A stretch of DNA of 64,000 nt, taken from positions 1 through 64,000 of the forward strand of contig NZ_CAMIHB010000003.1 in NCBI RefSeq assembly GCF_946221635.1, in the 5' to 3' direction. The stretch comes from an uncultured Rhodoferax sp. (lineage in GTDB: Bacteria > Pseudomonadota > Gammaproteobacteria > Burkholderiales > Burkholderiaceae_C). Below are positions 15,778 through 25,100 of this stretch, piece after piece (within the stretch, counting starts at the first letter, position 1; each line of letters starts with the position of its first letter). Made by a program: the position numbers and the translations under genes. The notes under the pieces were generated by a model that was not told where the DNA came from, did not search any database, and saw only the letters and a list, made by a program, of their open reading frames with translations.

Positions 15778-16880
15778 AGACGCTGCGCCGCTTGCTCTAT
15801 GGCGAGGTCATCGTCGCCGTATTCCTCGTCACGCTGGGCTTCATCGCCCTGTTCTTCTTTTTTGACGCCGTCGAAGAGCTGCAGGCAGTGGGCAAGATCA
15901 AGGCCGCCGGCTACCAGATCCCGCAGGCGCTGATCTATGTGGCACTCATGATTCCCAGCCACATCTACGAGCTGTTTCCGATCACCGTGCTGATCGGCAC
16001 CATTTTTGTGATGGCGCGGCTGGCCCGTAGCTCGGAGTTCACCATCCTGCGCACCAGCGGCCTGGGCCCCTGGCGCGCGTTGCGCACCCTGATGGTGCTG
16101 GGCCTGGGTTTTGTGCTGTTCACCTTTGCCGTGGGTGACTATCTGGCACCGCTGGCGGACAAGACCGCCCAGCTGCTCAAGTCGCGTTTCCAGGGCAGCC
16201 TCTCGATCGGCAAGACTGGAGCCTGGCTCAAGGAGAAGCAGGCCTATGGCCACTACGCGGTCAACGTGGGCTCCCTGGCCTCGGACGCCAGCATGAAGGA
16301 CATCCGCATCTTCGAATTCAACAACCAGGGCAATCTGGTATCAGTCACCCAGGGCCTAACCGGAGAATTCAGCGAGCACGACTCCTGGGAACTGCACGGC
16401 GTGGAGCGCACCGAATTTGAAGCCCCCGATGCCAAGACGCCCAGGATCGACCACGCCGTATTCGACACCTTCCGCTGGCCCACCCAGATCAGCGCCGAAA
16501 TGGTGTCTGCTGCCGTGCTGCGCCCCGAGCGCATGGGCACCATCGACCTGTTCCAGTACATGCGCCACCTGAGCGCCAACGGCCAATCGGCGCAGAAATA
16601 CGAAATCCAGTTCTGGAAAAAAGTTTTCTACCCCATGAGCTGCCTGGTGATGGTGGTGCTGGCCCTGCCCTTTGCCTACCTGCACTTCCGCTCCGGCAGC
16701 ATTGCCAGCTACACCTTTGGCGGCGTCATGGCCGGCATCAGCTTTGTGCTGCTCAACAACGTGATGAACGACCTGGGCAACCTGCAGGGCTGGCAACCCT
16801 GGTTCACTGCAGCGCTGCCGGGGCTGATTTACTCCTTCCTCTCCTTGATGGCCTTTACCTGGTTGGTACTACGACGATGA
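15774..16880 (+). CDS. lptG: LPS export ABC transporter permease LptG
   Basis: A 368-residue partner of LptF in the LptB2FG complex, with the same six-helix layout around a periplasmic jellyroll. The N-terminal TLRRLLYGEVIVAVFLVTLGF and C-terminal RSGSIASYTFGGVMAGISF are family-typical. It overlaps lptF by 4 nt (ATGA) and the CbiX gene by 4 nt, so three genes are coupled. Confidence 0.95.
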   Translation: MKTLRRLLYGEVIVAVFLVTLGFIALFFFFDAVEELQAVGKIKAAGYQIPQALIYVALMIPSHIYELFPITVLIGTIFVMARLARSSEFTILRTSGLGPWRALRTLMVLGLGFVLFTFAVGDYLAPLADKTAQLLKSRFQGSLSIGKTGAWLKEKQAYGHYAVNVGSLASDASMKDIRIFEFNNQGNLVSVTQGLTGEFSEHDSWELHGVERTEFEAPDAKTPRIDHAVFDTFRWPTQISAEMVSAAVLRPERMGTIDLFQYMRHLSANGQSAQKYEIQFWKKVFYPMSCLVMVVLALPFAYLHFRSGSIASYTFGGVMAGISFVLLNNVMNDLGNLQGWQPWFTAALPGLIYSFLSLMAFTWLVLRR

Positions 16881-17254
16881 GCCTGCCCTCCCCCACCGGC
16901 GTGGTGCTGTTTGCCCACGGCTCGCGCGACCCGCTGTGGCACCGCCCCATCGAGGCCGTGGCCGCGCAAATCCGCCAGGAATCACCGCACACCCTGGTGG
17001 CTTGCGCCTACCTGGAGTTGAGTACCCCCGACCTGCCCGCAGCCGTGGCCGATCTGGTGGCCCAGGGTGCGCGCGCCGTGCGCATCGTGCCCATGTTCCT
17101 GGGCGTGGGGCGCCATGCGCGCGAAGACCTGCCCGCCCTGGTGCACAGTCTTCGGGTGCAGTACCACCAGATTCCCATCCTGTTGCAGGATGCCGTGGGA
17201 GAAGACCCGCGCATGGTGCAATTGCTGGCGCGGATTGCCCTGGATAGCGCCTGA
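16877..17254 (+). CDS. cbiX: Sirohydrochlorin chelatase, CbiX-type
   Basis: A 125-residue single-domain CbiX protein; the short form dimerises to insert metal (Co2+ or Fe2+/Ni2+) into sirohydrochlorin. The metal-site His is in VVLFAHGSRDP near residue 14, and a second motif RIVPMFLGVGRHAREDLP is near residues 68–85. It could serve siroheme formation for the CysI sulfite reductase encoded at 45 kb, and it sits just before cysB; that functional link is inference. Confidence 0.88.
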   Translation: MSLPSPTGVVLFAHGSRDPLWHRPIEAVAAQIRQESPHTLVACAYLELSTPDLPAAVADLVAQGARAVRIVPMFLGVGRHAREDLPALVHSLRVQYHQIPILLQDAVGEDPRMVQLLARIALDSA

Positions 17255-17277
17255 GCATAGATATTTCGGTGCATAAT

Positions 17278-17301
17278 AAATTTCATCTTTAGGTGAAATT
17301 T
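17278..17301. promoter_or_regulatory. Inverted repeat just before cysB
   Basis: An 8-bp perfect dyad (AAATTTCA, 8-nt spacer, TGAAATTT) ends three bases before the cysB ATG at 17305. CysB proteins repress their own gene in enterobacteria; this is a candidate autoregulatory site or a leader hairpin covering the ribosome site (AGGTGAAA lies inside it). Confidence 0.4.
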
Positions 17302-17304
17302 GAT

Positions 17305-18270
17305 ATGAACCTGCACCAATTCCGCTTTGTTCAGGAAGCCGCTCGCCGCAACCTGAACCTCACCGAAGCCGCCAAGGCCCTGCACACCTCCCAGCCCGGC
17401 GTCTCCAAGGCCATCATCGAACTCGAAGAAGAACTGGGCATCGACATCTTTGCCCGCCACGGCAAGCGCCTCAAACGCATCACCGAACCGGGTCAGCATG
17501 TGCTCAAGAGCATCGAGCTGATCCTGCGCGAAGTGGGCAACCTCAAGCGCATCGGCGAGCAGTACAGCTCCCAGGACAGTGGCACCCTGTCCATTGCCAC
17601 GACCCACACCCAGGCCCGCTACGTGCTGCCCGAAAAGGTGGCCCAGTTGCGTACCGCCTTCCCCAAGGTCAACGTGAGCCTGCACCAGGGTGCGCCCGAC
17701 CAGGTGGCTCGCATGCTGATCGACGATGTGGCGGAAATCGGCATCGCTACCGAGTCCCTGGCCAACTACGCCGAGCTGGTGACCCTGCCCTGCTACGAGT
17801 GGCAACACGTGCTGGTACTGCCGGTGGACCACCCGCTGACGCAAAAGGAACGCATCAGCCTGGAAGACGTGGCCCAGGAGCCGCTGATCACCTACCACCC
17901 CTCCTTTACCGGCCGCACCCGCATTGACCAGGCTTTCGCCGCACGCAAGCTGGAGCCGCGCATTTCGCTGGAAGCCATCGACTCGGACGTGATCAAGACC
18001 TACGTGCGCCTGGGCCTGGGCGTGGGCATTGCCGCCGAAATGGCGGTGACCGACGTGGTGGAAGACATGGAGAAAAACGGTGCCAAGGGTGGCCTGGTGG
18101 TGCGCCCCGCCGGCTATCTGTTCGGGCAGAACATCACCCGTGTGGCCTTCAAGCGCAGCGCCTACCTGCGCAACTTCGTCTATACCTTTGCCGAGCTGCT
18201 CTCCAACCGCCTGGACCGCGCCCTCATCGCCAAGGCCATGGAGGGCCATGTCAATGACTATGAATTGTGA
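17305..18270 (+). CDS. cysB: CysB-family LysR transcriptional regulator
   Basis: A 321-residue LysR-type regulator. The winged HTH at residues 1–60 contains NLTEAAKALHTSQPGVSKAI, the CysB/Cbl signature, followed by a periplasmic-binding-protein-like effector domain. In enterobacteria CysB with N-acetylserine activates sulfate assimilation genes. The start MNLHQFRFVQEA at 17305 matches CysB; a GTG at 17293 would add four residues. The sulfate reduction operon it probably controls is 27 kb away at 44.2–50.2 kb. Confidence 0.92.
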   Translation: MNLHQFRFVQEAARRNLNLTEAAKALHTSQPGVSKAIIELEEELGIDIFARHGKRLKRITEPGQHVLKSIELILREVGNLKRIGEQYSSQDSGTLSIATTHTQARYVLPEKVAQLRTAFPKVNVSLHQGAPDQVARMLIDDVAEIGIATESLANYAELVTLPCYEWQHVLVLPVDHPLTQKERISLEDVAQEPLITYHPSFTGRTRIDQAFAARKLEPRISLEAIDSDVIKTYVRLGLGVGIAAEMAVTDVVEDMEKNGAKGGLVVRPAGYLFGQNITRVAFKRSAYLRNFVYTFAELLSNRLDRALIAKAMEGHVNDYEL

Positions 18271-18345
18271 TTCCCCCCGAAGCGGCCTACGGCCGCCTCC
18301 CCTCAGGGGCGCTAGCAGCGGCCCGGCAAAGCCGGTTCCGCGCTA
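18271..18345. repeat. GC-rich palindromic intergenic element
   Basis: Between cysB and the aminotransferase lie several short dyads in a GC-rich setting, for example GCGGCCTACGGCCGC and CCGGCAAAGCCGG. This resembles the repetitive extragenic palindromes common between Comamonadaceae genes. A different GC-rich palindromic spacer lies at 59.03–59.10 kb. Confidence 0.45.
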
Positions 18346-18385
18346 GCCCACGACCAGACACTTTGCGCCGATGGAGGCCCATGGC

Positions 18386-19546
18386 ATGACCGAATACCTT
18401 ACCCCTACCCTCACTTCCCGCCTGCCCAAGGTGGGTACGACCATCTTCACCGTCATGTCGGCGCTGGCCGCCGAGCACAAGGCGGTCAACCTGGGCCAGG
18501 GCTTCCCCGACTTTGCCTGCGACCCGGCCCTGGTGGACGCCGTGACCGCCGCCATGCAGGCCGGCCACAACCAGTACCCGCCCATGACGGGTGTGCCGGT
18601 ACTGCGCCAGGCTGTGGCGGCCAAGATTGCGGCGCTGCATGGCAAGGCCTACCACCCGGACAGCGAAATCACCATTACCGCCGGCGCCACCCAGGCCATC
18701 ATCACCGCCATCCTGGCCGTGGTGCACCCGGGCGACGAGGTCATCGTGCTGGAGCCCTGCTACGACAGCTACGTGCCCAACATCGAACTGGCTGGCGGCG
18801 TGGTGGTGCGCGTGCCGCTCACACCCGGCACCTTCCGGCCGGACTTTGCCAAGATTGCCGCCGCCATCACGCCCAAAACCCGCGCCCTGCTCATCAACAC
18901 CCCGCACAACCCCAGCGCCACGGTGTGGTCGCGCGAGGACATGCTGGCTCTGCAGGATCTGCTGGCGCCCACCGATGTGCTGCTGATCAGCGACGAGGTC
19001 TACGAACACATGGTGTTTGACGGCCAGCCGCACGAAAGCGTGTCCCGCTACCCTGGCCTGGCCGCCCGCGCCTTTGTGGTGTCGAGCTTCGGCAAAACGT
19101 TCCACGTCACCGGCTGGAAAGTGGGCACCGTGGCGGCGCCCGCGCCGCTGACGGCCGAATTCCGCAAGGTGCACCAGTTCAATGTGTTCACGGTAAACAC
19201 CCCCGTGCAGCATGCTTTGGCAGCCTATTTGGCCAATCCGGCGCCCTATCTGGAGCTGCCCGCGTTCTATAGCGCCAAGCGCGACCTGTTCCGCGCCGGC
19301 CTGGCCAAGACACGCCTCAAGCTGCTGCCCAGCCAGGGCAGCTACTTCCAGTGTGTGGACATCTCCGAGGTGAGCGACCTGGGCGAGGCCGACTTCTGCC
19401 AGTGGCTCACGCGCGAGGTGGGTGTGGCGGCCATTCCGCTGTCCGCGTTCTACGGCAACGGCTTTGACCAGCGCGTGGTGCGTTTCTGCTTTGCCAAGCA
19501 GGACGCCACGCTGAACGCGGCGCTGGAACGGCTGCAAACGCTGTAA
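18386..19546 (+). CDS. PLP-dependent aminotransferase (methionine aminotransferase YbdL-like)
   Basis: A 386-residue class I/II aminotransferase. The internal lysine that binds pyridoxal phosphate is in SSFGKTFHVTGWKVG (near residue 240), and the substrate region LINTPHNPSATVW and DEVYEHMVFDG are present. The sequence is of the YbdL/kynurenine-aminotransferase group, for which methionine, aromatic amino acids and glutamine are typical amino donors. The ATG at 18386 (MTEYLTP) is preferred; an ATG at 18371 would add five residues. It follows cysB after a 115-nt spacer. Confidence 0.88.
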   Translation: MTEYLTPTLTSRLPKVGTTIFTVMSALAAEHKAVNLGQGFPDFACDPALVDAVTAAMQAGHNQYPPMTGVPVLRQAVAAKIAALHGKAYHPDSEITITAGATQAIITAILAVVHPGDEVIVLEPCYDSYVPNIELAGGVVVRVPLTPGTFRPDFAKIAAAITPKTRALLINTPHNPSATVWSREDMLALQDLLAPTDVLLISDEVYEHMVFDGQPHESVSRYPGLAARAFVVSSFGKTFHVTGWKVGTVAAPAPLTAEFRKVHQFNVFTVNTPVQHALAAYLANPAPYLELPAFYSAKRDLFRAGLAKTRLKLLPSQGSYFQCVDISEVSDLGEADFCQWLTREVGVAAIPLSAFYGNGFDQRVVRFCFAKQDATLNAALERLQTL

Positions 19547-19550
19547 GGCG

Positions 19551-19606
19551 CTATGGTTTCAGGAGCTGCTTGCGAAGATTCCACGAGGGCTTGAGGCCAT
19601 TTTCAT
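19551..19606 (+). repeat. Interspersed repeat, copy A (intergenic)
   Basis: Reads GCTAT, then AGCTGCTTGCG and ATTCCACGAGGGCTTGAGGC, followed by CATTTT. It is the only intergenic copy in the window of a ~50-bp repeat found five more times inside coding sequences. It lies directly before the ATG of the sugar dehydrogenase. Confidence 0.7.
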
Positions 19607-20785
19607 ATGAAAATCATCGCCACACCCCTGCAACACCTGGTCCGCAGCACCCTCATCCTCGCCCTGGGCTTGGCCTGCCTGTTGGGCGATGCCGCGCAGG
19701 CCCAGAGCCCCAACCTGCGTGTGGAGACCGTGGCCAGCCCACTGGAGAACCCCTGGGCGGTGGCGTTTCTGCCGGAAGGCCGCTTTCTGGTCACGGAGCG
19801 CCGTGGCAACTTGCGCGTCATCGAGCCCGGCGGCGGCATCTCACCACCGGTAGCCGGAGTGCCAGCCGTTGCCGCAGGCGGCCAGGGTGGTTTGCTAGAC
19901 GTGCTGCTGGACAGTGACTTTGCCCACAACCGTACGCTCTACCTGTGCTATTCGGAACCCGGCGCTGGCGGCAACAGCACGGCACTGGCGCGGGCCACCC
20001 TGTCCGAAGACCGCAATGCGCTGCAAGACCTCAAGGTGCTGTTCAGCCAGGTGCCCAAGGTCGCCAGCGGCGCGCACTTCGGTTGCCGCATTGTGGAGGG
20101 CCGCAAAGCTGGCCACCCCGACGGCACCCTGTTCCTGTCGCTGGGCGAACGCTTCAGCCGCCGCGACGATGCCCAGCGCCTGGACGGCCACCTTGGCAAG
20201 ATCGTCCGGATCCACAAGGACGGCAGCGTTCCGGCAGACAACCCCTTCAACACGCCCGCCGCGCGGCGCAGCGGCGCCCTGCCCGAAATCTGGAGCTACG
20301 GCCACCGCAACCCGCAGGGCCTGTTGCTGGCGCCCGATGGCACGCTGTGGGAGCACGAACACGGCCCGCAGGGGGGCGACGAGATCAACACCATCCTGCC
20401 CGGCCGCAACTATGGCTGGCCCGTCATTACCTACGGCGAGAACTACGGCGGCGGCAAGATAGGCGCCGGCATCACGGCGCAGGCCGGCATGGAGCAGCCC
20501 CTGCACTACTGGGTGCCATCCATCGCTCCATCCGGCATGGCCTTCATCAGCAGCGAGCGCTATGGCAAGGGCCTCGTGGGCAATCTGGTGGTGGGCTCAC
20601 TCAAGTTCGGTTACCTGGCGCGGCTGGAACTCTCCGCGCCCTACGCCGGCAAGGTGGTGCGCGAAAGCAAGCTACTGCCCGACCTGGGCGAGCGTGTACG
20701 CGATGTGCGCCAAGGGCCCGACGGGCTGCTCTACCTGCTGACCGACAGCCCCAACGGACGCCTGTTGCGCGTACTGCCGCGCTGA
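19607..20785 (+). CDS. PQQ-dependent aldose sugar dehydrogenase (YliI/Asd-like), exported
   Basis: A 392-residue soluble periplasmic β-propeller dehydrogenase that oxidises aldoses using PQQ. A signal peptide (residues 1–33, ending DAAQA) is followed by NPWAVAFLPEGRFLVTER, the family motif GHRNPQGL near residue 233, and HEHGPQGGDEIN. Length is normal. Its start abuts repeat copy A, so its promoter lies in or before the repeat. Physiological sugar unknown. Confidence 0.9.
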   Translation: MKIIATPLQHLVRSTLILALGLACLLGDAAQAQSPNLRVETVASPLENPWAVAFLPEGRFLVTERRGNLRVIEPGGGISPPVAGVPAVAAGGQGGLLDVLLDSDFAHNRTLYLCYSEPGAGGNSTALARATLSEDRNALQDLKVLFSQVPKVASGAHFGCRIVEGRKAGHPDGTLFLSLGERFSRRDDAQRLDGHLGKIVRIHKDGSVPADNPFNTPAARRSGALPEIWSYGHRNPQGLLLAPDGTLWEHEHGPQGGDEINTILPGRNYGWPVITYGENYGGGKIGAGITAQAGMEQPLHYWVPSIAPSGMAFISSERYGKGLVGNLVVGSLKFGYLARLELSAPYAGKVVRESKLLPDLGERVRDVRQGPDGLLYLLTDSPNGRLLRVLPR

Positions 20786-20800
20786 ACTTCACGCAGTTGT

Positions 20801-20838
20801 CATCTCCGGCCGGTGTAATGCCGGCTTCGTTGGAGATG
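20801..20838 (+). promoter_or_regulatory. Hairpin that includes the ribosome site of the next gene
   Basis: CATCTCC (20801–20807) pairs with GGAGATG (20832–20838), and the inner GCCGG pairs with CCGGC. The GGAG used as ribosome site for the ATG at 20843 is within the right arm, so folding would hide it. This could be a temperature- or ligand-responsive switch, or simply the sugar dehydrogenase's downstream hairpin (there is no U-run). Confidence 0.45.
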
Positions 20839-20842
20839 GACC

Positions 20843-21400
20843 ATGCAACTGCAAAAGACGGACAAGGCGCGGGCCGAACTGCAAGGCGGCATCCGCACAC
20901 TGGGCCAGCGTGAACGGGCCCTGCTAATCCTGGCAGACGGCAAGACCACCGTAGGGTCGGTGGATCACCTGTTCAACGGCCAAGCCCAGCACATGGCGCA
21001 GCAGCTCATCGCTGCGGGCTATCTCGTGGGCATCGACCTGGAGCCGCCACGCACACGCGCCCCCAAAGCCCAACCACCCGAACCGCAGCCGACTCCCGCA
21101 GAAGCCCCTCCTGCGCCCGAGCAAGCGGTGGCGCAGCCTCACGCGGTCGACAACTTTGCCGGCAAACGCTCCCTGGCCAGCACCCGCATGTTCCTGTTCG
21201 ACCTGTGCGAGCGCATGTTTGTGCGGCGTGACCCGGTACTGGCAGAGACCTTCCGCGAGGCGCTGCGCGACGCCAAGGACCGCGAATCCATGCTGTCTGC
21301 CGCCGACGCCATGGTGGCCGCGGTGCAGGACATTGCGGGCGACGAACGGGCCAACTCCATCAGGGAGCGGATAGCAATGCTCCTGCCACCGGAAGGTTGA
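20843..21400 (+). CDS. Hypothetical protein with winged-helix-like head
   Basis: A 185-residue protein of unknown function. Residues 10–60 (LGQRERALLILADGKTTVGSV, then AQQLIAAGYL) resemble the small winged-helix-like head of several uncharacterised Burkholderiales proteins. Residues 62–100 form a Pro/Ala linker and residues 105–185 are helical. Its 3' end overlaps the convergent mnmD gene by 41 nt. The ribosome site GGAG is inside a hairpin. Confidence 0.7.
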   Translation: MQLQKTDKARAELQGGIRTLGQRERALLILADGKTTVGSVDHLFNGQAQHMAQQLIAAGYLVGIDLEPPRTRAPKAQPPEPQPTPAEAPPAPEQAVAQPHAVDNFAGKRSLASTRMFLFDLCERMFVRRDPVLAETFREALRDAKDRESMLSAADAMVAAVQDIAGDERANSIRERIAMLLPPEG

Positions 21401-22142
21401 AGACCGCCTCCAACCGGTGCCACTTGGGCGGCAGGCCCGGCCGCTTGCGCACCGTGAAGCCGGCCGCGCGCAAGGCCCGTCGCACCTCCCCCGCCACCGC
21501 GTAGCTGGCCACCCGGGCCCCCGGCGCACAGCGCGCCGCCACCGCCTGCATCAGCGCGGGGCTCCACATGTCCGGATTCAGCGCCGGGTTGAAGCCATCC
21601 AGGTACACCGCCTGCGCCGGCCCCCAATCGGCTGGCCATTGCGCCAAGGCCTGGGCCGCGTCACACACGGCCAGGCTCAACCTGAGCTGGGGGCCGCCGG
21701 CCTCGCCCTCCAGGCACCAGGTCTGCCGCCCCGCCTGCAACCCGCGCCAGCGCGCAGCAAGGCGGGCCGCCAACGAGGGCAATGCCTCCAGCCAAGCATC
21801 GCCCTGCCCCGGCGTGTGGCTATCGGCCGCGCTGCGCGCGCTGGCGATCAGGTCGTGCGGGGTGCCAGGGTAGGCTTCAATGCCCACGTAGTGCAGGCAT
21901 GCACAGCGCTGCGGGTCGGCCCGCCAGGCCGCCCAGGTGGCCAGAAAGTTCAGGCCCAGGCCAAAGCCGTTCTCCAGCAGCACAAACTCGCTGCCCTGCC
22001 CTTGCCACCCTTCGGGCAGCCCGCTGCCGCGCAGGTAGACGCCGCAGGCCTGCGCCCAGGCGCCGGCGTGGCTGCGGTAGACATCGCCAAAGCGCGGGCT
22101 GAAGGGCTGGCCTTCGCGCCACTCGATCTCGGGCGCCGGCAT
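21360..22142 (-). CDS. mnmD: Stand-alone MnmD-type tRNA methyltransferase
   Basis: A 260-residue protein corresponding to the methyltransferase half of MnmC, which uses S-adenosylmethionine to convert nm5(s2)U34 of certain tRNAs to mnm5(s2)U34. The SAM loop ENGFGLGLNFLATW is at residues about 56–69, and the catalytic motif DGFNPALNPDMWS is near residue 180. The oxidase half is absent here; it is encoded separately at 30.7 kb together with a decayed copy of this domain. It begins 1 nt after the hrpA stop, so it is co-transcribed with hrpA. Confidence 0.85.
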   Translation of the reverse strand: MPAPEIEWREGQPFSPRFGDVYRSHAGAWAQACGVYLRGSGLPEGWQGQGSEFVLLENGFGLGLNFLATWAAWRADPQRCACLHYVGIEAYPGTPHDLIASARSAADSHTPGQGDAWLEALPSLAARLAARWRGLQAGRQTWCLEGEAGGPQLRLSLAVCDAAQALAQWPADWGPAQAVYLDGFNPALNPDMWSPALMQAVAARCAPGARVASYAVAGEVRRALRAAGFTVRKRPGLPPKWHRLEAVFNLPVAGALLSAP

Positions 22143-22143
22143 C

Positions 22144-25100
22144 TCAGCTGCCCAGTTGGGCCCAGGCTTTGTCCAGCCGCTTCACGCTCACCGGCTGCGG
22201 TGTGCGCAGTTCCTGCGCGAAGAAGCTCACGCGCAGCTCCTCCAGCAGCCAGCGGAATTCCTGCATGCGATCGTCCACCGCGCCCTTGCGCTCGGCCACC
22301 AGGCGCCAATAGCGCTGCTCCTGCGGGCGCAGCTCCGCCATGCGGGCGGCGTCCCGGGCCGGGTCGGCGCGGTACTTGTCGAACCGCAGCGTGATGGCCT
22401 TGAGGTAGCGCGCCAAATGCTGCAGGCGTTCCCAGGGCGTGGCCTGCAGGAATTTCTTGGGGATCAGGCGGTTGATCTGCTGTAGCGCATCGGCCGTGGC
22501 CTCTGGCGCATTCTTGGTGTCCTTGATCTTGCGGGCTGCCGCAGCGTACTCCAGCAGGATCACCGCCGCCATGCGTGCCACCTCATTGGCAATCAGGGTC
22601 AGGCGCCCGCGCCCTTCCTCGATACGTCGCTTGAAGGCGAACTCGTCCGTGGGCAGCGGGTCCAGCAGGAAAGCCCGGTCCAGCGCCACAGCGATGATCT
22701 GCTCGCGCAGTTCTTCCACCGTGCCGCCGCCACTGCCGTTGTCGGCCTTGCCCACGTTCATGTAGGACACGGCCATCTTCTGCAGGTCGGGAATGTTCTT
22801 TTCCAGGTACTTGAGCGCGTCCTTGATCTGGATCGCAAACAGGCGGCGCAGGCCGGCACGGTGTTTGGCGGCGGCTACCTCGGGTTCGTCAAAGACTTCC
22901 ACGGTAACGGCATCGCCAGCGTCGATGAGCGCGGGGAAGCCGATCAGGGTCTGCCCGCCTTTGCGGATTTCCAGCAACTCGGGCAGCTCGCCAAAGGTCC
23001 AAGCGGTGTAGCGGCCGTCCAGAATGCTGGGGATTGCTACGTTTTTGGTAGCTGCTTGCGCAGTATTGGCGGGGGCCGGGCGCTGAAACGACCGAGCGCT
23101 CTGCTCCGTGTCCTCCGCCCGCTTTGCGGGCTCCCCCTTTACCTGCGCAGAACGCCCGGTCGCCCCAGCGCCCTCTTGGCTCTGTACCTGGTTTTGCTGC
23201 AGCTTCAAGCTGGCCAGCGCTTGGAATGCGCCACGCGCCTGGCTGCCCAGCTCCGCCTTGAGCGCCCCCAGGTTGCGCCCCTGCCCCAGCTGGCGGCCAT
23301 GTTCGTCCACCACGCGGAAGTTCATGAAGTGGTGCGGCGTGAGCATGTCGACCTTGATGTCGGCTTTCACGATGTCCAGGCTCGTCGCGTCGCGCACCAG
23401 TTTCAGCACCGCGTCCACCAGGCCTCCGCTGCCAAACTTTTCCGGCGCGTTCAGCGCCTCGGTAAATTTCGCCGCCGTGTCGGGCAGCGGCACCAGGCGG
23501 CTGCGTGGGCGCTGGTGCAGGGTCTTGAGCAGGGCCTGCACCTTGTCCTTGAGCATGCCGGGCACCAGCCACTCGCAGCGCTCCTCGCTCACCTGGTTCA
23601 GCACAAACAGCGGCACGGTCACGGTCAGGCCGTCGCGCGCATCGCCCGGCTCGTGCAGGTAGCTCGCCGCGCAGTCCACACCGCCCAGGCGGATGGTCTT
23701 GGGGAAAGACGCGGTGGTGATGCCCGCAGCCTCGTGGCGCATCAGCTCCTCGCGGGTGAGCTTGAGCAGCTCGGGCTGCTTCTTCACCTCGTCGCGGTAC
23801 CAGCGCTCCAGGCTGTAGCCGCTGCACACGTCGGCGGGTAACTGCTGGTCGTAGAAAGCGTAGATCAGTTCGTCGTCCACCAGCACATCCTGACGGCGTG
23901 CCTTGTGCTCCAACTCTTCCACCTGGCGAATCAGCTTGCGGTTGGCGGCCAGGAACGGCAGCGGCGTCTCCCACTCCCCATTCACCAGCCCTTCGCGGAT
24001 GAAGATTTCGCGCGCGCCAGCCAAATCGACCCGGCTGTAGTTCACGCGCCGCCCGCTGTAGACCACGATGCCGTACAGCGTGGCCCGCTCCAGCGCCACC
24101 ACCTCCGCCGCCTTCTTCTCCCAGTGCGGGTCCAGCAGCTGTTTCTTGAGCAAATGCCCACCCACCTGCTCCAGCCACTGCGGCTCGATGGCGGCAATGC
24201 CACGGCCAAACAGGCGCGTGGTCTCCACCAACTCGGAGGCGACGATCCACTTGCCCGGCTTCTTGCTCAGGTGGGCACCGGGGTGCGAGAAGAACTTGAT
24301 GCTACGCGCGCCCAGGTACTCGCCGTTCTGCCCTTCCTCCAGCTTGCAGCCGATGTTGCCCAGCAGGCCCGAGAGCATGGACATATGCAGCTGCTCGTAG
24401 CTGGCCGGCTTGGTGTTCAGGCGCCATTTGTGCTCGGCCACCACCGTGTGCAACTGGCTGTGGATGTCCTTCCACTCCCGCACGCGGCGCATGTTGACGA
24501 AGTTCTGGCGCATCAACTGCTCGTACTGGCGGTTGGTCAGCTTGTGCTGGCCCGTGGTGCCCGTGCTGGCCGTGAGGGATTTTTCACCCCGCGCGTCGTG
24601 GATCCACTTCCACAGCTTTAGGTAGCCGGTGAACTCGCTTTTCTCGTCCTCAAACTTCTTGTGCGCCGTATCGGCCTGCTGCTGCGCGTCCATGGGCCGG
24701 TCGCGCACGTCTTGCACGCTCAGGGCCGAGGCAATCACCAGCGCTTCATCCAGCGCCTCCCGGCTGCGCGCTTCCAGCAGCATGCGACCCACACGCGGGT
24801 CCAGCGGCAGGCGCGAGAGCTCGCCGCCCAGGGGCGTCAGCTCGTTCGCGTCGTCCACCGCACCCAGCTCATTGAGCAGCTGGTAGCCGTCGGCAATGGC
24901 GCGGCCGCTGGGGCGTTCGATGAATGGGAAATCTTCCACCTGGCCCAGGTGCAGCGACTTCATGCGCAGGATGACCCCGGCCAGCGAGGAGCGCAGGATT
25001 TCGGGCGTGGTGAAACGCTCACGGCCCGCAAAGTCCTTCTCGTCGTACAGGCGGATGCAGATGCCGTTGGCTACCCGGCCGCAGCGCCCGGCGCGCTGGT

